From the NCBI RefSeq assembly GCF_004114955.1, contig NZ_CP030053.1, positions 3,658,001 to 3,722,000 of the forward strand: 64,000 nucleotides of DNA, given 5' to 3'. Numbering within the stretch: position 1 is the stretch's first letter; each line of letters starts with the position of its first letter. Positions 36,093 through 44,255 of this stretch are shown here, piece after piece. The notes beneath the pieces are model-generated. The model was not told the origin of the DNA. It saw only the letters and a program-made list of their open reading frames with translations, and made no database searches. The position numbers were made by a program, and so were the translations under genes. Origin of the DNA: Bradyrhizobium guangzhouense. Its GTDB lineage: Bacteria; Pseudomonadota; Alphaproteobacteria; Rhizobiales; Xanthobacteraceae.

Positions 36093-37021
36093 TGGGGCGC
36101 TATTTCGCCATCCGCATTGGACGTGCGGCGCTCACGATCGTGCTCGTCGTCACGTTCGCCTTCGTCGTACTGCGTCTCTCGGGCGATCCCGCGCTGATGA
36201 TCCTGGGACCGGAAGCGCCGCCGGAAGTCCTCGCGGCCTTCCGCAAGGCCTGGGGCCTCGATGATCCCATCTGGTTTCAGTACCTCGATTACTTCGGTGC
36301 GATCGCCAAGGGCGAGCTGGGCCGCTCCATGCGTGACGGGCGTCCGGCGATCGAGCTGGTGCTGGAGCGGATCCCGGCGACGCTGGCACTGACGCTGCCG
36401 GCCTTCGTGTTCAAGGTCGCGCTTGGCGTTCCCGCCGGCATCTACGCCGCGCTGCATCGGGGCTCTGCGATCGATCGTGCGGTGATGATGACTGCGGTGG
36501 CCGGGTTTACCGTGCCGAGCTTCGTGCTCGCGTTGCTGCTGGTGCTGATCTTCGCCGTGCAGCTGGGCTGGCTGCCATCGGGCGGGCAGGACAGCTGGCG
36601 CCACGCCATCCTGCCGATTGCGACACTCAGCCTCGGCGGCGCCGCCGTGCTGGCGCGCTTTACCCGCAGCGCGATGCTGGAGGTGCTCGGCCAACCCTAT
36701 ATCCGCACCGCCTCGGCCAAGGGCGTGCCGTGGCGCAAGGTGGTGATGTCGCATGCGCTGCCGAACGCGGCGATCCCGACTGTCACCATCCTCGGCTTTA
36801 TGGTCGGCTCGCTGATCGCGGGCGCGGTCGTGGTCGAGAGCGTGTTTGCCTGGCCGGGAGTAGGGCGGCTGCTCGTCGTTGCCGTCGCCAACCGCGATCT
36901 CGCGGTCGTGCAATGCATCCTCTTGCTGGTGGCGCTGACCATGGTCACGTCGAACCTGATCGTCGACTTTCTCTACGGCTTCCTGGATCCGCGTCTGCGT
37001 GCCAAGGGAGCCCACGCATGA
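36092..37021 (+). CDS. Oligopeptide-type ABC transporter permease (DppB-like)
   Basis: The 309-residue protein has the DppB layout: one N-terminal helix, a periplasmic domain (DPIWFQYLDYFGAIAKGELGRSMRDGRP) and five further helices with the loop YIRTASAKGVPWRKVVMSHALPNA. ATG at 36092 overlaps the preceding TGA by one base; a GTG one codon earlier is possible. Confidence 0.92.
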   Translation: MGRYFAIRIGRAALTIVLVVTFAFVVLRLSGDPALMILGPEAPPEVLAAFRKAWGLDDPIWFQYLDYFGAIAKGELGRSMRDGRPAIELVLERIPATLALTLPAFVFKVALGVPAGIYAALHRGSAIDRAVMMTAVAGFTVPSFVLALLLVLIFAVQLGWLPSGGQDSWRHAILPIATLSLGGAAVLARFTRSAMLEVLGQPYIRTASAKGVPWRKVVMSHALPNAAIPTVTILGFMVGSLIAGAVVVESVFAWPGVGRLLVVAVANRDLAVVQCILLLVALTMVTSNLIVDFLYGFLDPRLRAKGAHA

Positions 37022-37878
37022 CCGACGCGACGCTGAAGGACGCACCCATTCGCCGCCGCATCAGCCTGCCGGCGATCCCGGTGTCGGTCGCGCTGGCGAT
37101 CGCCTGGATCGTCGCGATGCTCGTCATCGCGGCCTTCGCGGAGAAGATAGCGCCCTATGGCTACACTCAGTTCGACCTGCGCAATCGCCTGGCTGCGCCC
37201 GGCAACGTCGCACACTGGCTCGGCACCGACGAGCTCGGCCGCGACGTGCTGTCGCGGCTGCTCGTCTCGGTCCGCATCTCGCTGCTGATCGCGTTCGGCG
37301 CCACCGCGATCTCGGCCGTCGTCGGCACCACGCTGGGCTTCCTCGCTGCGCATTTCCGCGGGGCCGTCGAGCAGCTCGTGCTGATGTTGTCCGACTTCCA
37401 GGCCAGCATGCCGTTCCTGATCATGGCGCTGGCCGTGCTCGCCTTCTTCGGTAACTCGTTGCCATTTCTGATCGGCCTGATGGGCCTGTTCGGCTGGGAG
37501 CGCTACGCCCGCATCGCCCGCGGCCTTGCCATCTCCGCCAATGCGCAGGGCTATGCGGCCGCCGTCCGCCAGTTGGGCGCAACGCCGGCGCGGATCTACA
37601 TCAGGCACATCCTGCCCAACATCGCCTCGACCCTGATCGTCTCGACCACGCTGGTTTTCCCCGAGGTGATCCTGATGGAGTCTGGCCTGTCCTTCCTCGG
37701 CCTCGGCGTCCAGCCGCCGATGACCAGCCTCGGCAACATGGTCGGCTATGGCCGCGAATATCTGACCCGGGCGCCCTGGATCATGCTGGCGCCGGCGGCG
37801 ACCATTGTAGTGACCACGCTGGCCGTCTCTGTGATCGGCGACTGGCTGCGCGACAAGCTCGATCCGACGTTGCAATAG
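37018..37878 (+). CDS. Oligopeptide-type ABC transporter permease (DppC-like)
   Basis: The 286-residue membrane protein begins with a cytoplasmic tail and TM1 (SVALAIAWIVAMLVIAAFAEKIAPYG). It has the periplasmic HWLGTDELGRDVLSRLLVSVRISL stretch typical of DppC and the EAA loop near AVRQLGATPARIYIRHILPN. ATG at 37018 overlaps the dppB-like stop by 4 bases. It is the last gene of the transporter run. Confidence 0.92.
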   Translation: MTDATLKDAPIRRRISLPAIPVSVALAIAWIVAMLVIAAFAEKIAPYGYTQFDLRNRLAAPGNVAHWLGTDELGRDVLSRLLVSVRISLLIAFGATAISAVVGTTLGFLAAHFRGAVEQLVLMLSDFQASMPFLIMALAVLAFFGNSLPFLIGLMGLFGWERYARIARGLAISANAQGYAAAVRQLGATPARIYIRHILPNIASTLIVSTTLVFPEVILMESGLSFLGLGVQPPMTSLGNMVGYGREYLTRAPWIMLAPAATIVVTTLAVSVIGDWLRDKLDPTLQ

Positions 37879-37885
37879 CCCCAGT

Positions 37886-38012
37886 CTCGTGTCCCGGACG
37901 CGCTGCAGCGTGAAACGCTGCTGCGCAGAGCCGGGACCCACGCCTCCGCGAGTTTTCTGGGCCCCGGTTCTGCAGCGCACCGTTCCACGCTGCGCCGCGC
38001 CCGGGGCACAAG
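37886..38012. repeat. Palindromic intergenic repeat
   Basis: Two inverted, imperfect arms face each other: CTCGTGTCCCGGACGCGCTG at the left and CGCGCCCGGGGCACAAG at the right, with inner arms GCAGAGCCGGGACCC and GGGCCCCGGTTCTGC. This GTGTCCCGGACGC...GGGACC pattern is one I know as a repeated element in Bradyrhizobium intergenic regions. It fills about half of the gap between the ABC operon and ilvD and may serve as a transcription terminator. Confidence 0.7.
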
Positions 38013-38153
38013 ACCCCGCGCCGGGAGCAGGGGAGCCCTGTCCGGCCCAAGTTCCCGTTGCGCCCGCTCATCCCGTGCGCTATCCGGCCGGAAAGGCCTG
38101 AGGCGGCTCCATATTTCCCGCCCGGCCGGTCAAACCCGAGGACGGAAACCGCC

Positions 38154-40004
38154 ATGCCAGCCTATCGCTCCCGCACCACCACCCACGGCCGCAACATGGC
38201 GGGCGCCCGCGGCCTCTGGCGCGCGACGGGCATGAAGGACGGCGATTTCGGCAAGCCGATCATCGCGGTCGTCAACTCGTTCACCCAGTTCGTGCCCGGC
38301 CACGTGCACCTGAAGGACCTCGGCCAGCTGGTCGCCCGCGAGATCGAGCAGGCCGGCGGCGTCGCCAAGGAATTCAACACCATCGCAGTCGACGACGGCA
38401 TCGCCATGGGCCATGACGGCATGCTCTACAGCCTGCCGTCGCGCGAGCTGATCGCCGACAGCGTCGAGTACATGGCGAACGCGCATTGTGCCGACGGCCT
38501 CGTCTGCATCTCCAATTGCGACAAGATCACCCCCGGCATGCTGATGGCCGCGCTGCGGCTCAATATTCCCGCCGTGTTCGTCTCGGGCGGCCCGATGGAG
38601 GCCGGCAAGGTCAAGCTCCAGGGCAAGACCAAGGCCGTCGATCTCATCGACGCCATGGTGGCCGCGGCCGATTCCAAGGTCAGCGACGACGACGTCAAGG
38701 TCATCGAGCGCTCGGCGTGCCCGACCTGCGGCTCCTGCTCGGGCATGTTCACCGCCAACTCCATGAACTGCCTGACCGAGGCGCTCGGCCTCGCGCTGCC
38801 CGGCAACGGCACGGTGGTTGCCACCCATGCCGACCGCAAGCGCCTGTTCGTCGAGGCCGGCCACACCATCGTCGATCTCGTCCGCCGCTATTACGAGCAG
38901 GACGATGCCTCCGTGCTGCCGCGCAACATCGCGAATTTCAAGGCGTTCGAGAACGCGATGACGCTCGACATCGCCATGGGCGGCTCGACCAATACCGTGC
39001 TGCATCTGCTCGCCGCCGCCCATGAAGGCGAGGTGGCCTTCACCATGCAGGATATCGACCGCTTGTCGCGCCGCGTGCCCGTGCTCTGCAAGGTCGCACC
39101 CTCGGTTGCCGACGTGCATGTCGAGGACGTGCATCGCGCCGGCGGTATCATGGGTATTTTGGGCGAACTCGATCGCGCCGGCCTGATCGACACCTCGGTT
39201 ACGACCGTGCACGCGCCGACCATGAACGAGGCGCTGGAGCGCTGGGACATCAAGCGCTCCAAGAGCGAGGCTGTCCGCACCTTCTACCGCGCGTCGCCCG
39301 GCGGCATCCCGACGCAAGTCGCCTTCAGCCAGGAGCGCCGCTACGACGAGCTCGATGCCGACCGCGAGAAGGGCGTGGTGCGCGATCTCGCGCACGCCTT
39401 CAGCAAGGACGGCGGTCTTGCCGTGCTCTACGGCAACCTCGCGCAGGACGGCTGCATCGTGAAGACGGCGGGCGTCGATTCGTCGATCCTGAAATTCTCC
39501 GGCCCGGCGCGCGTGTTCGAAAGCCAGGATGCGGCCGTCGAAGGCATTCTGGGCGGCAAGGTCGTCGCCGGCGAAATCGTGGTCATCATCTATGAAGGCC
39601 CGCGCGGCGGTCCCGGCATGCAGGAGATGCTGTATCCGACCAGCTATTTGAAATCGATGGGCCTCGGCAAAGCCTGCGCGCTCGTCACCGACGGCCGCTT
39701 CTCCGGCGGCTCCTCGGGCCTGTCGATCGGCCATCTCTCGCCTGAGGCGGCCGAGGGCGGCAACATCGCGCTGGTGCGCACCGGCGATCGCATCGCGATC
39801 GACATCCCGAACCGCAGCATCAACCTCGAGATCTCCGACGAGGAGCTCGCGAGCCGTCGTGCGGCGGAAGAGGCGAAGGGTGATGCCGCCTGGCAGCCTG
39901 CGGCGCGCAAGCGCAACGTCTCGACCGCGCTGCAGGCCTATGCTGCGCTCACCACCAGCGCTGCCCGGGGCGCCGTGCGAGAAGTGAAGCGTCGCACGAA
40001 GTAA
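38154..40004 (+). CDS. ilvD: Dihydroxy-acid dehydratase
   Basis: The 616-residue enzyme carries out the third step of valine/isoleucine synthesis. It has the Fe-S cysteines in [11 protein letters not shown] (about 123) and [17 protein letters not shown] (about 190-200), the metal-carboxylate motif [13 protein letters not shown] and the C-terminal catalytic serine region [16 protein letters not shown]. The length equals E. coli IlvD. A longer in-frame reading overlaps the repeat and is rejected. Paralogous sugar-acid dehydratases exist in the family, but the close match to the IlvD core supports the classical role. Confidence 0.93.
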   Translation: MPAYRSRTTTHGRNMAGARGLWRATGMKDGDFGKPIIAVVNSFTQFVPGHVHLKDLGQLVAREIEQAGGVAKEFNTIAVDDGIAMGHDGMLYSLPSRELIADSVEYMANAHCADGLVCISNCDKITPGMLMAALRLNIPAVFVSGGPMEAGKVKLQGKTKAVDLIDAMVAAADSKVSDDDVKVIERSACPTCGSCSGMFTANSMNCLTEALGLALPGNGTVVATHADRKRLFVEAGHTIVDLVRRYYEQDDASVLPRNIANFKAFENAMTLDIAMGGSTNTVLHLLAAAHEGEVAFTMQDIDRLSRRVPVLCKVAPSVADVHVEDVHRAGGIMGILGELDRAGLIDTSVTTVHAPTMNEALERWDIKRSKSEAVRTFYRASPGGIPTQVAFSQERRYDELDADREKGVVRDLAHAFSKDGGLAVLYGNLAQDGCIVKTAGVDSSILKFSGPARVFESQDAAVEGILGGKVVAGEIVVIIYEGPRGGPGMQEMLYPTSYLKSMGLGKACALVTDGRFSGGSSGLSIGHLSPEAAEGGNIALVRTGDRIAIDIPNRSINLEISDEELASRRAAEEAKGDAAWQPAARKRNVSTALQAYAALTTSAARGAVREVKRRTK

Positions 40005-40009
40005 GCCCG

Positions 40010-40213
40010 TCAGCCATCGGCGCAGTCGCAGCTCTCGCGATCGCGCATGGTCAACAAGTTCTGAACGGCCGGCGAAAGTCGGCCGTTCGCATTAAGGATG
40101 CCCCGACGAACTTCGGCAGAGATGCGATTTGCGGCGTATAATGCGGCGACCTTCGCAAATCCATTTCGTGCAATTGGGGCGCCACATAATGTCTCGTACT
40201 CTTGCTGTTGCAT
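40010..40213 (-). CDS. Possible small protein overlapping the next gene start
   Basis: The 67-codon frame would encode a basic protein with a helical middle (FAKVAALYAANRISAEVRRGILNANGR) and a Cys pair near the end (SCDCADG). Its first 25 bases overlap the start of the gene on the other strand at 40189. It also contains a 9-base inverted repeat (40063-40088) that could be the ilvD terminator. Codon use is acceptable but the evidence is thin. Confidence 0.3.
   Translation of the reverse strand: MQQQEYETLCGAPIARNGFAKVAALYAANRISAEVRRGILNANGRLSPAVQNLLTMRDRESCDCADG
40063..40088 (+). terminator. Stem-loop after ilvD
   Basis: GAACGGCCG and CGGCCGTTC form a perfect 9-pair stem with an eight-base loop, 58 bases past the ilvD stop. 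There is no T run, so it is a weak terminator candidate. It also lies inside a doubtful small minus-strand frame. Confidence 0.4.
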
Positions 40214-40566
40214 TCTCTACTGTCGTCGCTGCGATTTCGATGACATCAGCGGCGTCTGCCGGCTGCTACAATTGCTATGCGCCGCCGCAGCCGTGCACGA
40301 CCTGCTATCAGCAGCAATACGTCGCGCCGCAATACCGCACTGTCGACGAGACCGTCATGGTGTCGCCAGGTGCGACCGTCGCGCATCGCACGCCGGCGCA
40401 GTATCGCACCGTGATGGTTCCGCAGACGGTGATGGTGGCGCCGCCCGGCGTTCAGTACGAGCGCATCCCGCCGCAATACGCCACGCGCCAGCGCGTCGAG
40501 ATGGTCTCGCCGGGCTATTCCTACTACGCGCCGGTGCAGCCGGCTTGCGGCCATTGCGGCTACTGA
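40189..40566 (+). CDS. Small secreted Cys/Tyr/Pro-rich protein
   Basis: The 125-residue product has a signal peptide (TLAVAFSTVVAAISMTSAASA) and a mature part that opens GCYNCYAPPQPCTTCYQQQY and closes PACGHCGY. Paired cysteines (CxxC-like at CYNC, CTTC and CGHC) flank a repetitive middle with QYRTV, QTVMVAPPG and VEMVSPG units. The composition suggests an extended, surface-exposed or structural protein; metal binding by the Cys pairs is conceivable. A terminator follows. No named family recognised. Confidence 0.75.
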   Translation: MSRTLAVAFSTVVAAISMTSAASAGCYNCYAPPQPCTTCYQQQYVAPQYRTVDETVMVSPGATVAHRTPAQYRTVMVPQTVMVAPPGVQYERIPPQYATRQRVEMVSPGYSYYAPVQPACGHCGY

Positions 40567-40592
40567 GCCGACATCGTAACGGACGGATTTTG

Positions 40593-40627
40593 GCGCGGCG
40601 CTCTCATGGGGCGCCGCGCTTTCTTTT
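40593..40627 (+). terminator. Intrinsic terminator
   Basis: GCGCGGCGC and GCGCCGCGC form a 9-pair stem, nine-base loop, followed by TTTCTTTT. It starts 27 bases after the stop of the Cys/Tyr-rich protein gene and lies before the convergent gene at 40635. Confidence 0.9.
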
Positions 40628-40634
40628 GTCCGGC

Positions 40635-41051
40635 TTACGGAATCGCCACCTTGTTCGAGACGACTATTCGGCGCCGCAGCCGGTCGATGAGAGTGATGTA
40701 AACCGCCCTTGGCCGATTCGCTTCCGGAATCGAGAACCAGAACTCTGAGAGAAGGGACGGGTCTGTGAAACCGCAGAATCCATAGAGCCTCTGGCCTCTG
40801 GCGTTGAAGATCTCGACCCAGGTGCGAGATGCAGAGGTATTGAGCCCGCACGGTGGCAGCTTTGGCGAAGCTGCAAAGAGTGCAGGCGAGTAATCGCTCC
40901 AATTGACCACCCTCAGCCCGACGATAAGCGTCGGTCCAAAAATCACTTGCCCGGCAAATTGGAGAACGGGACGTGGAAACGGCTGCGCCAGCGCAGGTGT
41001 TGCAAATCCAACCAGAAGAACGAGGGTCCAAAGAATTCGCTTCAGCCTCAT
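40635..41051 (-). CDS. Secreted protein of unknown function, preceded by a FixK/FNR box
   Basis: The 138-residue product has a signal peptide (RILWTLVLLVGFATPALA) and a compact mature part with QVIFGPTLIVGLRVVNWSDY and two cysteines (PPCGLN, YGFCGF) that could form a disulfide. The start at 41051 places a perfect TTGA-N6-TCAA box 62 bases upstream, which the longer reading to 41120 would absorb. Function unknown; low-oxygen induction is predicted from the box only. Confidence 0.7.
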   Translation of the reverse strand: MRLKRILWTLVLLVGFATPALAQPFPRPVLQFAGQVIFGPTLIVGLRVVNWSDYSPALFAASPKLPPCGLNTSASRTWVEIFNARGQRLYGFCGFTDPSLLSEFWFSIPEANRPRAVYITLIDRLRRRIVVSNKVAIP

Positions 41052-41106
41052 ATTGATCCTCCGTCGAAGGCGTAAGCCGACGCTAGCGACGACCGACGGA
41101 AGTCCA

Positions 41107-41120
41107 TTGATCCTGGTCAA
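41107..41120. promoter_or_regulatory. FNR/FixK-type box
   Basis: TTGATCCTGGTCAA matches TTGA-N6-TCAA exactly. Centred about 62 bases upstream of the ATG at 41051, which fits activation of that minus-strand gene. The tRNA on the right starts 146 bases away and is an unlikely target. Confidence 0.65.
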
Positions 41121-41265
41121 CGGAGGGGCGGGTCCGTTTGGCGGCGAAGCAACCGTCGGATCGGTCGCGATGACAACCGTTCTCGGAAGGCCCGACGATC
41201 AAGCCGCCAAGGCCAAACTTCGCGTTGCCTTCCCGAACGGCCTGCGATAAGCGACAGCCAGGTTT

Positions 41266-41355
41266 GGAAGGGTGGCCGAGTGGTTTAAGGCACCGGTCTT
41301 GAAAACCGGCGTGCCCGCAAGGGTACCGTGGGTTCGAATCCCACCCCTTCCGCCA
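41266..41355 (+). tRNA. tRNA-Ser (anticodon UGA)
   Basis: The 90-base gene shows an acceptor stem GGAAGGG/CCCTTCC with encoded GCCA, a D-arm with GGTTTAAGGC, an anticodon stem CCGGT/ACCGG with loop CTTGAAA (anticodon TGA at 41300-41302), a long class II variable arm and a T-arm GTGGGTTCGAATCCCAC. The long variable arm is diagnostic for serine here. Confidence 0.97.
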
Positions 41356-41403
41356 GCTCCAGGGTCAACCGCTCTTCCCGCCAAAAACAGGGAACACTCT
41401 GAA

Positions 41404-41429
41404 GTCATTGGCAATTTTGTACCAATGAC
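41404..41429. other. Stem-loop between tRNA-Ser and MFS gene end
   Basis: GTCATTGG and CCAATGAC form an 8-pair perfect inverted repeat with a ten-base AT-rich loop. It could end transcription of the tRNA or of the convergent MFS gene; no T run follows on either strand. Confidence 0.4.
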
Positions 41430-41448
41430 ATCCGTCTGCATCCGCGCT

Positions 41449-42654
41449 TCAGTCGGTCTTCAACTTGAACGTCAAGAGAGCCGCTGCGCCGAGGGCAACC
41501 GCGACGCCGATCGCGCACGCCGTCCATCCCATCAAATCGAAGATCTGTCCAAGCACGGCGGTGCCTGCCAGACCTCCCAGGAAATAGCAGGCCAGATAAA
41601 TGCCGCTGGCGACGCCGCGGTTTTCGGTTGCGGCCTGTCCGACGAAGCCGGTCGCGGCCGCCTGGGCGAAGAACGTCCCGACGCCGACCAGGACCATTCC
41701 GGTCAACACCTCGGCGAGACGTGGGCTCAGCGTCAAGAGCACGCCGAGCGCGGCGAGGCCGAGCGCGCCCCAGATTGCCGGTCGTGTCCCGATGCGCGCG
41801 GCGATCTTGCCGGCGAGAAGCGTGGTGACGATCGAGGGCAGGAAGACGAAATAGACGAGGCCAAGGTCCATCATGCCGAGCGAGAGTGGCGGCCGCACCA
41901 GCACGAAATTCACGAACGTGAAGGTGCCGATGAAGGCGAACAGGATGCAAAAGCCGATGCCGAAGGCTGCGCGCAGCCGCGGATTGCGCCAGTGCGCGAA
42001 CAGGGCGGCAAGCGGGGAGGCGGCCGTGGTCATCGCGTGCATGGGCCGGACGCGATTGATGGTGAAATAGACCAGAACCGCGCCGGTCAGATTGAGCGCG
42101 GCAAAGAAGTAGAAATTCCAGGATAATCCGAGACGATCGGCGACGGCGGCCGAGATCAGCCGCCCGATCAGATTGCTCGCGACGTTGCCGGTGATGTAGG
42201 CGGCAAAGGCGCCGCCGGCATCCATCGCGCTGCATTGTTCGCCGAGATGAGCGAGCGTCAGCGCAAACGCCGACGCCATGCACAGCCCTTGCGCCACGCG
42301 GAGAGCCGTGAAGACAGCGAGATTGGGGGCCACCGCAAGCAGGCTGGTCGGGATCGCGAGCAGCGTGAGGCTGAGGAGAATGCCAAGCCTCCGGTCGATA
42401 TGCGGGCTGAAGAAGCCGACGACGAGGCTCGATATCGCCATGCCAAAGGTGGAAGCGTTGACTGCAAAGCCCATGGCGGCCGGCGTCACGCCGTAATGGC
42501 GCGTCAGAGACGGCAGGATGGCCTGGGTCGCAAACAGATCGACGACCGTCAGGAACGCGGTCAGGCCGATGACGAGCGAGCGGAAGGCGACGCCGGACGA
42601 GGGTCCATGCATCGCCATGTTGGCCGCTCTGATCTGCGCGGACAGTTCGGTCAT
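41449..42654 (-). CDS. MFS transporter
   Basis: The 401-residue membrane protein has about 12 hydrophobic segments and the MFS signatures near the first cytoplasmic loop (PHIDRRLGILLSLTLLAIPT, RxGRR-like) and ALRVAQGLCMASAFALTLAHL. It resembles the YnfM/Bcr-like group of small-molecule exporters. An in-frame frame shift of no significance on the same strand (41405-42835) is a shadow. It lies 100 bases after the cupin gene on the same strand, so they may be co-transcribed. The substrate is unknown. Confidence 0.9.
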   Translation of the reverse strand: MTELSAQIRAANMAMHGPSSGVAFRSLVIGLTAFLTVVDLFATQAILPSLTRHYGVTPAAMGFAVNASTFGMAISSLVVGFFSPHIDRRLGILLSLTLLAIPTSLLAVAPNLAVFTALRVAQGLCMASAFALTLAHLGEQCSAMDAGGAFAAYITGNVASNLIGRLISAAVADRLGLSWNFYFFAALNLTGAVLVYFTINRVRPMHAMTTAASPLAALFAHWRNPRLRAAFGIGFCILFAFIGTFTFVNFVLVRPPLSLGMMDLGLVYFVFLPSIVTTLLAGKIAARIGTRPAIWGALGLAALGVLLTLSPRLAEVLTGMVLVGVGTFFAQAAATGFVGQAATENRGVASGIYLACYFLGGLAGTAVLGQIFDLMGWTACAIGVAVALGAAALLTFKLKTD

Positions 42655-42756
42655 GACACGGCATCTCCTGACAAGGGAAATGCGACGCCCGGCACGCGGG
42701 GGGATGGGGCTTCCGGGCGTCGCATCCGTTAGCGAGAGCAGGGGCTGATGCGCTCG

Positions 42757-43239
42757 CTACATGTTGTGATCGTGCTGATCCTTGCGGACGTCGCCGACGT
42801 AGAGAATGACGCTCTCCTTGCCGAGGTTCTTCCACCAGTGCGAGGTACCGGCGACCTCGGCCCTGATATCGCCGGCCTTGTGCGCGATCGGATCGACGCA
42901 GTTGGAGGCATATTCGACGATCTCGCCTTGCTGCACGAAGATCAGTGCCGGACGGTCGTCATGGCTGTGCCAGGGCACGATGCCGCCGGGCTCGATTGTC
43001 AGCTTGCGGAAGCGCAGCTCGCGATCCCTGATGTTGGCCGGCTGCTTCTCGAGGTCGATCGAGCCGAGCGTGACGTCGGTGACGCCGACCGGCTTGTAGT
43101 CGACCATTTGCCGGGCATTCGGCTTGACCTTGTCGGCCGGGCATTCGCCGGCAGATGCGGGGTGGATCGCGAACATCACCGCGCCGGCCAAGGCGACGGC
43201 GGGCAAGAATGTATGCGAGAGTTTCGAACGCCTGATCAT
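42757..43239 (-). CDS. Secreted cupin-domain protein
   Basis: The 160-residue product has a signal peptide (HTFLPAVALAGAVMFAIHPASA) and a cupin domain with IEPGGIVPWHSHDDRPALIFVQQGEI (metal-binding HxH) and AGTSHWWKNLGKE. Two cysteines (GECPADK, ASNCVDP) could bridge. A secreted single cupin may be a periplasmic dioxygenase-like enzyme or binding protein; the substrate is unknown. The MFS gene follows on the same strand. Confidence 0.85.
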   Translation of the reverse strand: MIRRSKLSHTFLPAVALAGAVMFAIHPASAGECPADKVKPNARQMVDYKPVGVTDVTLGSIDLEKQPANIRDRELRFRKLTIEPGGIVPWHSHDDRPALIFVQQGEIVEYASNCVDPIAHKAGDIRAEVAGTSHWWKNLGKESVILYVGDVRKDQHDHNM

Positions 43240-43498
43240 GGATCGTCTCCGTTGTTGGCCGCAACCGCGATGGTCATCGGCGATGGCGTCAGGCTCGCCG
43301 ATGACACGCGCTGAATGAAATACCGTCTCGCTCTCGACGCGATAGCCTCGCGCTATAGCGGCGCGATAGGCGGCGGCTATCGAACCAATTGGGGAATGGC
43401 ATTTCTATCGCCGGAAGATCTGGCGTCGGATGGCCGTGACCCCTTGCAGGGTGGCCCGAACGTCAAAATAATGCTGATACATGGTACCGGAGCGGAAG
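43240..43498. other. Divergent intergenic region
   Basis: The 259-base gap holds the promoters of the cupin gene (minus) and the peroxiredoxin-like gene (plus). A reading frame through it continues into the next gene out of frame and is not credible. No operator was recognised. Confidence 0.5.
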
Positions 43499-44215
43499 AT
43501 GACGTCGTTGACCCCAGCCGATGCCGAACGGCTCAAGCTTGCCTTTCAGCGCTGTCGCGACATGGAGGGCACGCTGAACGAGCAGCTCCGTGCCTATGCG
43601 GATGCGGGCCGCGAGATATTCCCTGCTTACGGCAACGCGGTCGATCGCCTGGTCGAGCGGCTGGGCCAGAATGGCGGCGGCGAGAACGCGCCGCGTCCGG
43701 GTGAGGTGATGCCGCCCTTCATGCTGCCCGACGATCGCGGGCAGCTCGTTGGATTGCCATCGTTGCTGACGCGCGGGCCTGTGGCCGTGATGTTCTTTCG
43801 CGGGCACTGGTGTCCCTACTGCCGGCTCAACGTCCGCGCGGTGATCCAGGCGCAGGACCGGATCAATGCGATGGGCGCGCAGATCGTCGCGATCATGCCG
43901 GAGACGCAGGAATATACCGAGAAGTTCATTGCCGATTCGGGCGCGCCGTTTCCGGTGCTCACCGACCTCGACAACGGCTATGCGCTGTCGCTCAACCTGG
44001 CGATCTGGCTGGGCACCGAGATCCAGCTTTTATTGTCTTACCAGGACATGGCAAAATTCCACGGCAATGACGGCTGGATGCTGCCGATCCCGGCTGTCTT
44101 CGTTGTCGGTCGGGACGGCCTCGTCAAAGCCCGCTTCGTCGATCCCGATTTTCGCAAGCGCATGGAGATCGACGATTTGCTCGCGGCGCTGGAGAGCGCG
44201 TGCCGGGAGAACTAG
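43499..44215 (+). CDS. Peroxiredoxin-like (AhpC/TSA family) protein
   Basis: The 238-residue protein has a helical N-terminal region (about 1-70) and a thioredoxin-fold domain with VMFFRGHWCPYCRLNVRAV (CPYC, about residue 105), ILTD-like SGAPFPVLTDLDNGYA and IPAVFVVGRDGLVKARFVDPDF. The CxxC motif and the length are those of the alkyl-hydroperoxide-reductase-like peroxiredoxin group found in alphaproteobacteria. It probably reduces organic peroxides in the cytoplasm. The ATG at 43499 has GGAGCGGAAG upstream and is preferred over 43481. Confidence 0.85.
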   Translation: MTSLTPADAERLKLAFQRCRDMEGTLNEQLRAYADAGREIFPAYGNAVDRLVERLGQNGGGENAPRPGEVMPPFMLPDDRGQLVGLPSLLTRGPVAVMFFRGHWCPYCRLNVRAVIQAQDRINAMGAQIVAIMPETQEYTEKFIADSGAPFPVLTDLDNGYALSLNLAIWLGTEIQLLLSYQDMAKFHGNDGWMLPIPAVFVVGRDGLVKARFVDPDFRKRMEIDDLLAALESACREN

Positions 44216-44255
44216 TTCCGCCGTTGCCAAATCGTCCCCGACAGGAGGGGGAAGA

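Noticed and set aside
38130..39734. A 534-codon minus-strand frame inside ilvD
   Set aside because: Antisense to ilvD, which is fully supported by its Fe-S and active-site motifs; composition is that of a shadow frame.
41266..41449. tRNA-Ser as a possible integration site
   Set aside because: No integrase gene and no repeated copy of the tRNA 3' end were seen nearby.
43315..43704. A 129-codon frame overlapping the peroxiredoxin-like start
   Set aside because: Out of frame with the gene and without a ribosome-binding site or family match.
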